Origin: OMOG01 sp041485845
GTDB lineage: Bacteria; Acidobacteriota; Terriglobia; Bryobacterales; Bryobacteraceae
DNA: 5,998 bases
Assembly: GCA_041485845.1 (NCBI GenBank)
Contig: JBGPKH010000565.1
Span: forward strand, 1 to 5,998
Reading direction: 5' to 3'
Part shown: piece by piece, positions 4,855-5,998 of the stretch
How positions within the stretch are numbered: position 1 is the stretch's first letter
How the letters are laid out: each line of letters starts with the position of its first letter
The notes under the pieces: model-generated
What the model was told of the DNA's origin: nothing
Database searches by the model: none
Seen by the model: only the letters and a program-made list of their open reading frames with translations
Made by a program: the position numbers and the translations under genes

Positions 4855-5998
4855 ATGGCTTCGGTCAGCCTGGTTCTTGCGCGCCGCACCGCGCGATGGG
4901 ACGCGCTGATGGTGGCGCTGGCCGTCGCGCACGCCATGGTGTTGCTCAGCGCTCCCACGGCTCCCGCCATCGCGCTGGGAGTGTGGTGGAACTCCAACAC
5001 CATTTCGCACAACTTTCTGCATCGGCCTTTCTTTCGGTCGCGCGGCGCCAATCGGCTGTTCGCTGCGTATTTGAGCGTGCTGCTGGGAATTCCCCAGTCG
5101 CTGTGGCGCGACCGTCACCTCGCCCACCACGCCGGCATCCGTCCCCGCGTACGCTGGACCGCCCAACTGTTCACGCAGGCGACACTGGTGTTGGCGCTGT
5201 GGGCCGCCATGGCTGCCCGCGCCCCGGGCTTTTTCCTCCGGGTGTACCTGCCCGGCTATCTCGCAGGTCTCGGCCTTTGCGCGCTGCATGGCCACTATGA
5301 GCACGCCCGCGGCGTCACCAGCCACTACGGTGTGTTGTACAACCTGCTGTGCTTTAACGATGGCTATCACGCCGAGCACCATGCCAAGCCGGCGGCGCAC
5401 TGGACGGGGCTGCCGGAGAGGCGCGAAATCGGGGGAGGTGGCAGTGCCTGGCCGGCGCCGCTACGTTGGATGGAAGCGTTCAGTCTCGAGGGTCTGGAAC
5501 GGCTGGTCTTGCGATCGCCCGCTCTGCAGCGGTTTGTGTTGCACAGCCATGCGCGCGCGTTCAGCCGTCTGGCGGCGGCGCTGCCGCCCGTCGAGAGCGT
5601 GGCGATTGTGGGCGGCGGCGTCTTTCCGCGCACGGCCCTGATCCTCGGGGAACTGCTGCCCGCCGCGCGCCTCACCATCATCGACGCCAATCGGGCGAAC
5701 CTCGACCAGGCGCAAGCGCTGCTCGGCGCGCGGGACATCCGATTCGTTCATTCCCGGTATACGGCGACGGACGATGGGCGCTATGACCTGCTGGTGATCC
5801 CGCTCTCTTACCAGGGAGACCGCGGGGCCATTTACGCCCATCCGCCGGCCCCGGCCGTTCTCGTCCACGACTGGATCTGGCGCAGGCGCGGCGCCGGCCG
5901 AATCGTCTCGGTGGCGTTGCTGAAACGCCTCAACCTGGTGCGGCGTAAAGGTGGGACAGGACTCCTGGCCTGTCCCAAGCCGCCTCCCGCGAAGCGCG
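4855..5998 (+). CDS. Fatty acid desaturase-like domain fused to a methyltransferase-like Rossmann domain (3' end beyond window)
   Basis: The frame runs from ATG 4855 to the window edge, giving 381 residues without a stop. Residues 16-47, 68-84 and 105-145 are hydrophobic membrane segments. Three histidine boxes are present: HNFLH (52-56), HLAHH (88-92) and HAEHH (172-176), with additional H145, H147 and H150. They match the di-iron site of membrane fatty acid desaturases/hydroxylases, including the typical FNDGYHAEHH...HWTGLP ending. After a linker (about 185-245) comes VAIVGGGVFPRT (249-260), then LTIIDAN with D277 about 24 residues on, YDLLVIPL and VHDWIWRRR. This resembles the glycine-rich loop and acidic residue of class I SAM-dependent methyltransferases or spermidine-synthase-like proteins. 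GAGG (4844-4847) lies 7 bases before ATG and overlaps the preceding stop codon, suggesting translational coupling. Substrate is unknown; a lipid-modifying role is inference. The last residues are encoded by a palindromic repeat. Confidence 0.78.
   Translation, partial: MASVSLVLARRTARWDALMVALAVAHAMVLLSAPTAPAIALGVWWNSNTISHNFLHRPFFRSRGANRLFAAYLSVLLGIPQSLWRDRHLAHHAGIRPRVRWTAQLFTQATLVLALWAAMAARAPGFFLRVYLPGYLAGLGLCALHGHYEHARGVTSHYGVLYNLLCFNDGYHAEHHAKPAAHWTGLPERREIGGGGSAWPAPLRWMEAFSLEGLERLVLRSPALQRFVLHSHARAFSRLAAALPPVESVAIVGGGVFPRTALILGELLPAARLTIIDANRANLDQAQALLGARDIRFVHSRYTATDDGRYDLLVIPLSYQGDRGAIYAHPPAPAVLVHDWIWRRRGAGRIVSVALLKRLNLVRRKGGTGLLACPKPPPAKR
5953..5976. repeat. Palindromic element at the distal end of the desaturase-fusion frame
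   Basis: GGGACAGG (5953-5960) and CCTGTCCC (5969-5976) are perfect 8-base complements around an 8-base loop (ACTCCTGG). A second dyad, CAGGA-C-TCCTG (5957-5967), overlaps the first, so two foldings are possible. In frame it reads GGTGLLACPK, low in similarity to the domain before it. It may be a dispersed palindromic repeat just at or inside the end of the gene. Only one copy lies in the window. Confidence 0.5.

Noticed and set aside
4588..5400. Minus-strand open frame (270 codons) opposite the secreted-protein and desaturase genes
   Set aside because: It covers parts of two plus-strand genes that have ribosome sites, a signal peptide and histidine boxes; its own translation shows no domain.

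Overview
The window is high-GC bacterial chromosomal DNA that is densely packed with genes on both strands. The best guess for the source is an acidobacterium of the Bryobacter/Solibacter type. That guess rests on the GC-rich codon use, a TonB-C-domain protein, a secreted SLH-like/beta-propeller protein, and palindromic intergenic repeats. It is inference; no rRNA or other phylogenetic marker is present.

Layout, left to right. Bases 1-228 hold the 3' end of a TonB C-terminal-domain gene (+). Its tail overlaps by 20 bases the tail of a radical SAM/SPASM-like gene on the minus strand (209-1216, TTG start). A 58-base divergent gap follows, then a cysteine-cluster (YkgJ-type) protein on the plus strand (1275-1745, GTG start). 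This converges, with a 2-base gap, on a thioredoxin/peroxiredoxin-like protein on the minus strand (1748-2329). The 154-base divergent gap 2330-2483 carries three tandem copies of a 25-bp hairpin-forming repeat (2349-2424) and a near-consensus sigma70-type promoter (2445-2473). That promoter points into a secreted protein with one SLH-like motif and a seven-fold propeller repeat (2484-3644). A LysE-type membrane exporter (3673-4296, minus) converges on it.

The last third is a plus-strand operon. A small secreted protein of unknown function (4390-4845) has its Shine-Dalgarno sequence inside a 9-bp perfect inverted repeat. Nine bases after its stop comes a gene running off the window (4855-5998+). 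It encodes a three-histidine-box membrane desaturase/hydroxylase domain followed by a Rossmann/methyltransferase-like domain. A second palindromic repeat (5953-5976) lies at the distal end of this reading frame.

The genes from 1 to 4296 alternate strand and do not form one operon or pathway. Three of them are redox or Fe-S related (radical SAM, cysteine cluster, thioredoxin-like), but their orientations give no evidence of shared regulation. The only clear functional unit is the translationally coupled pair 4390-4845 / 4855-5998. No RNA genes, CRISPR arrays, insertion sequences or phage genes were seen.
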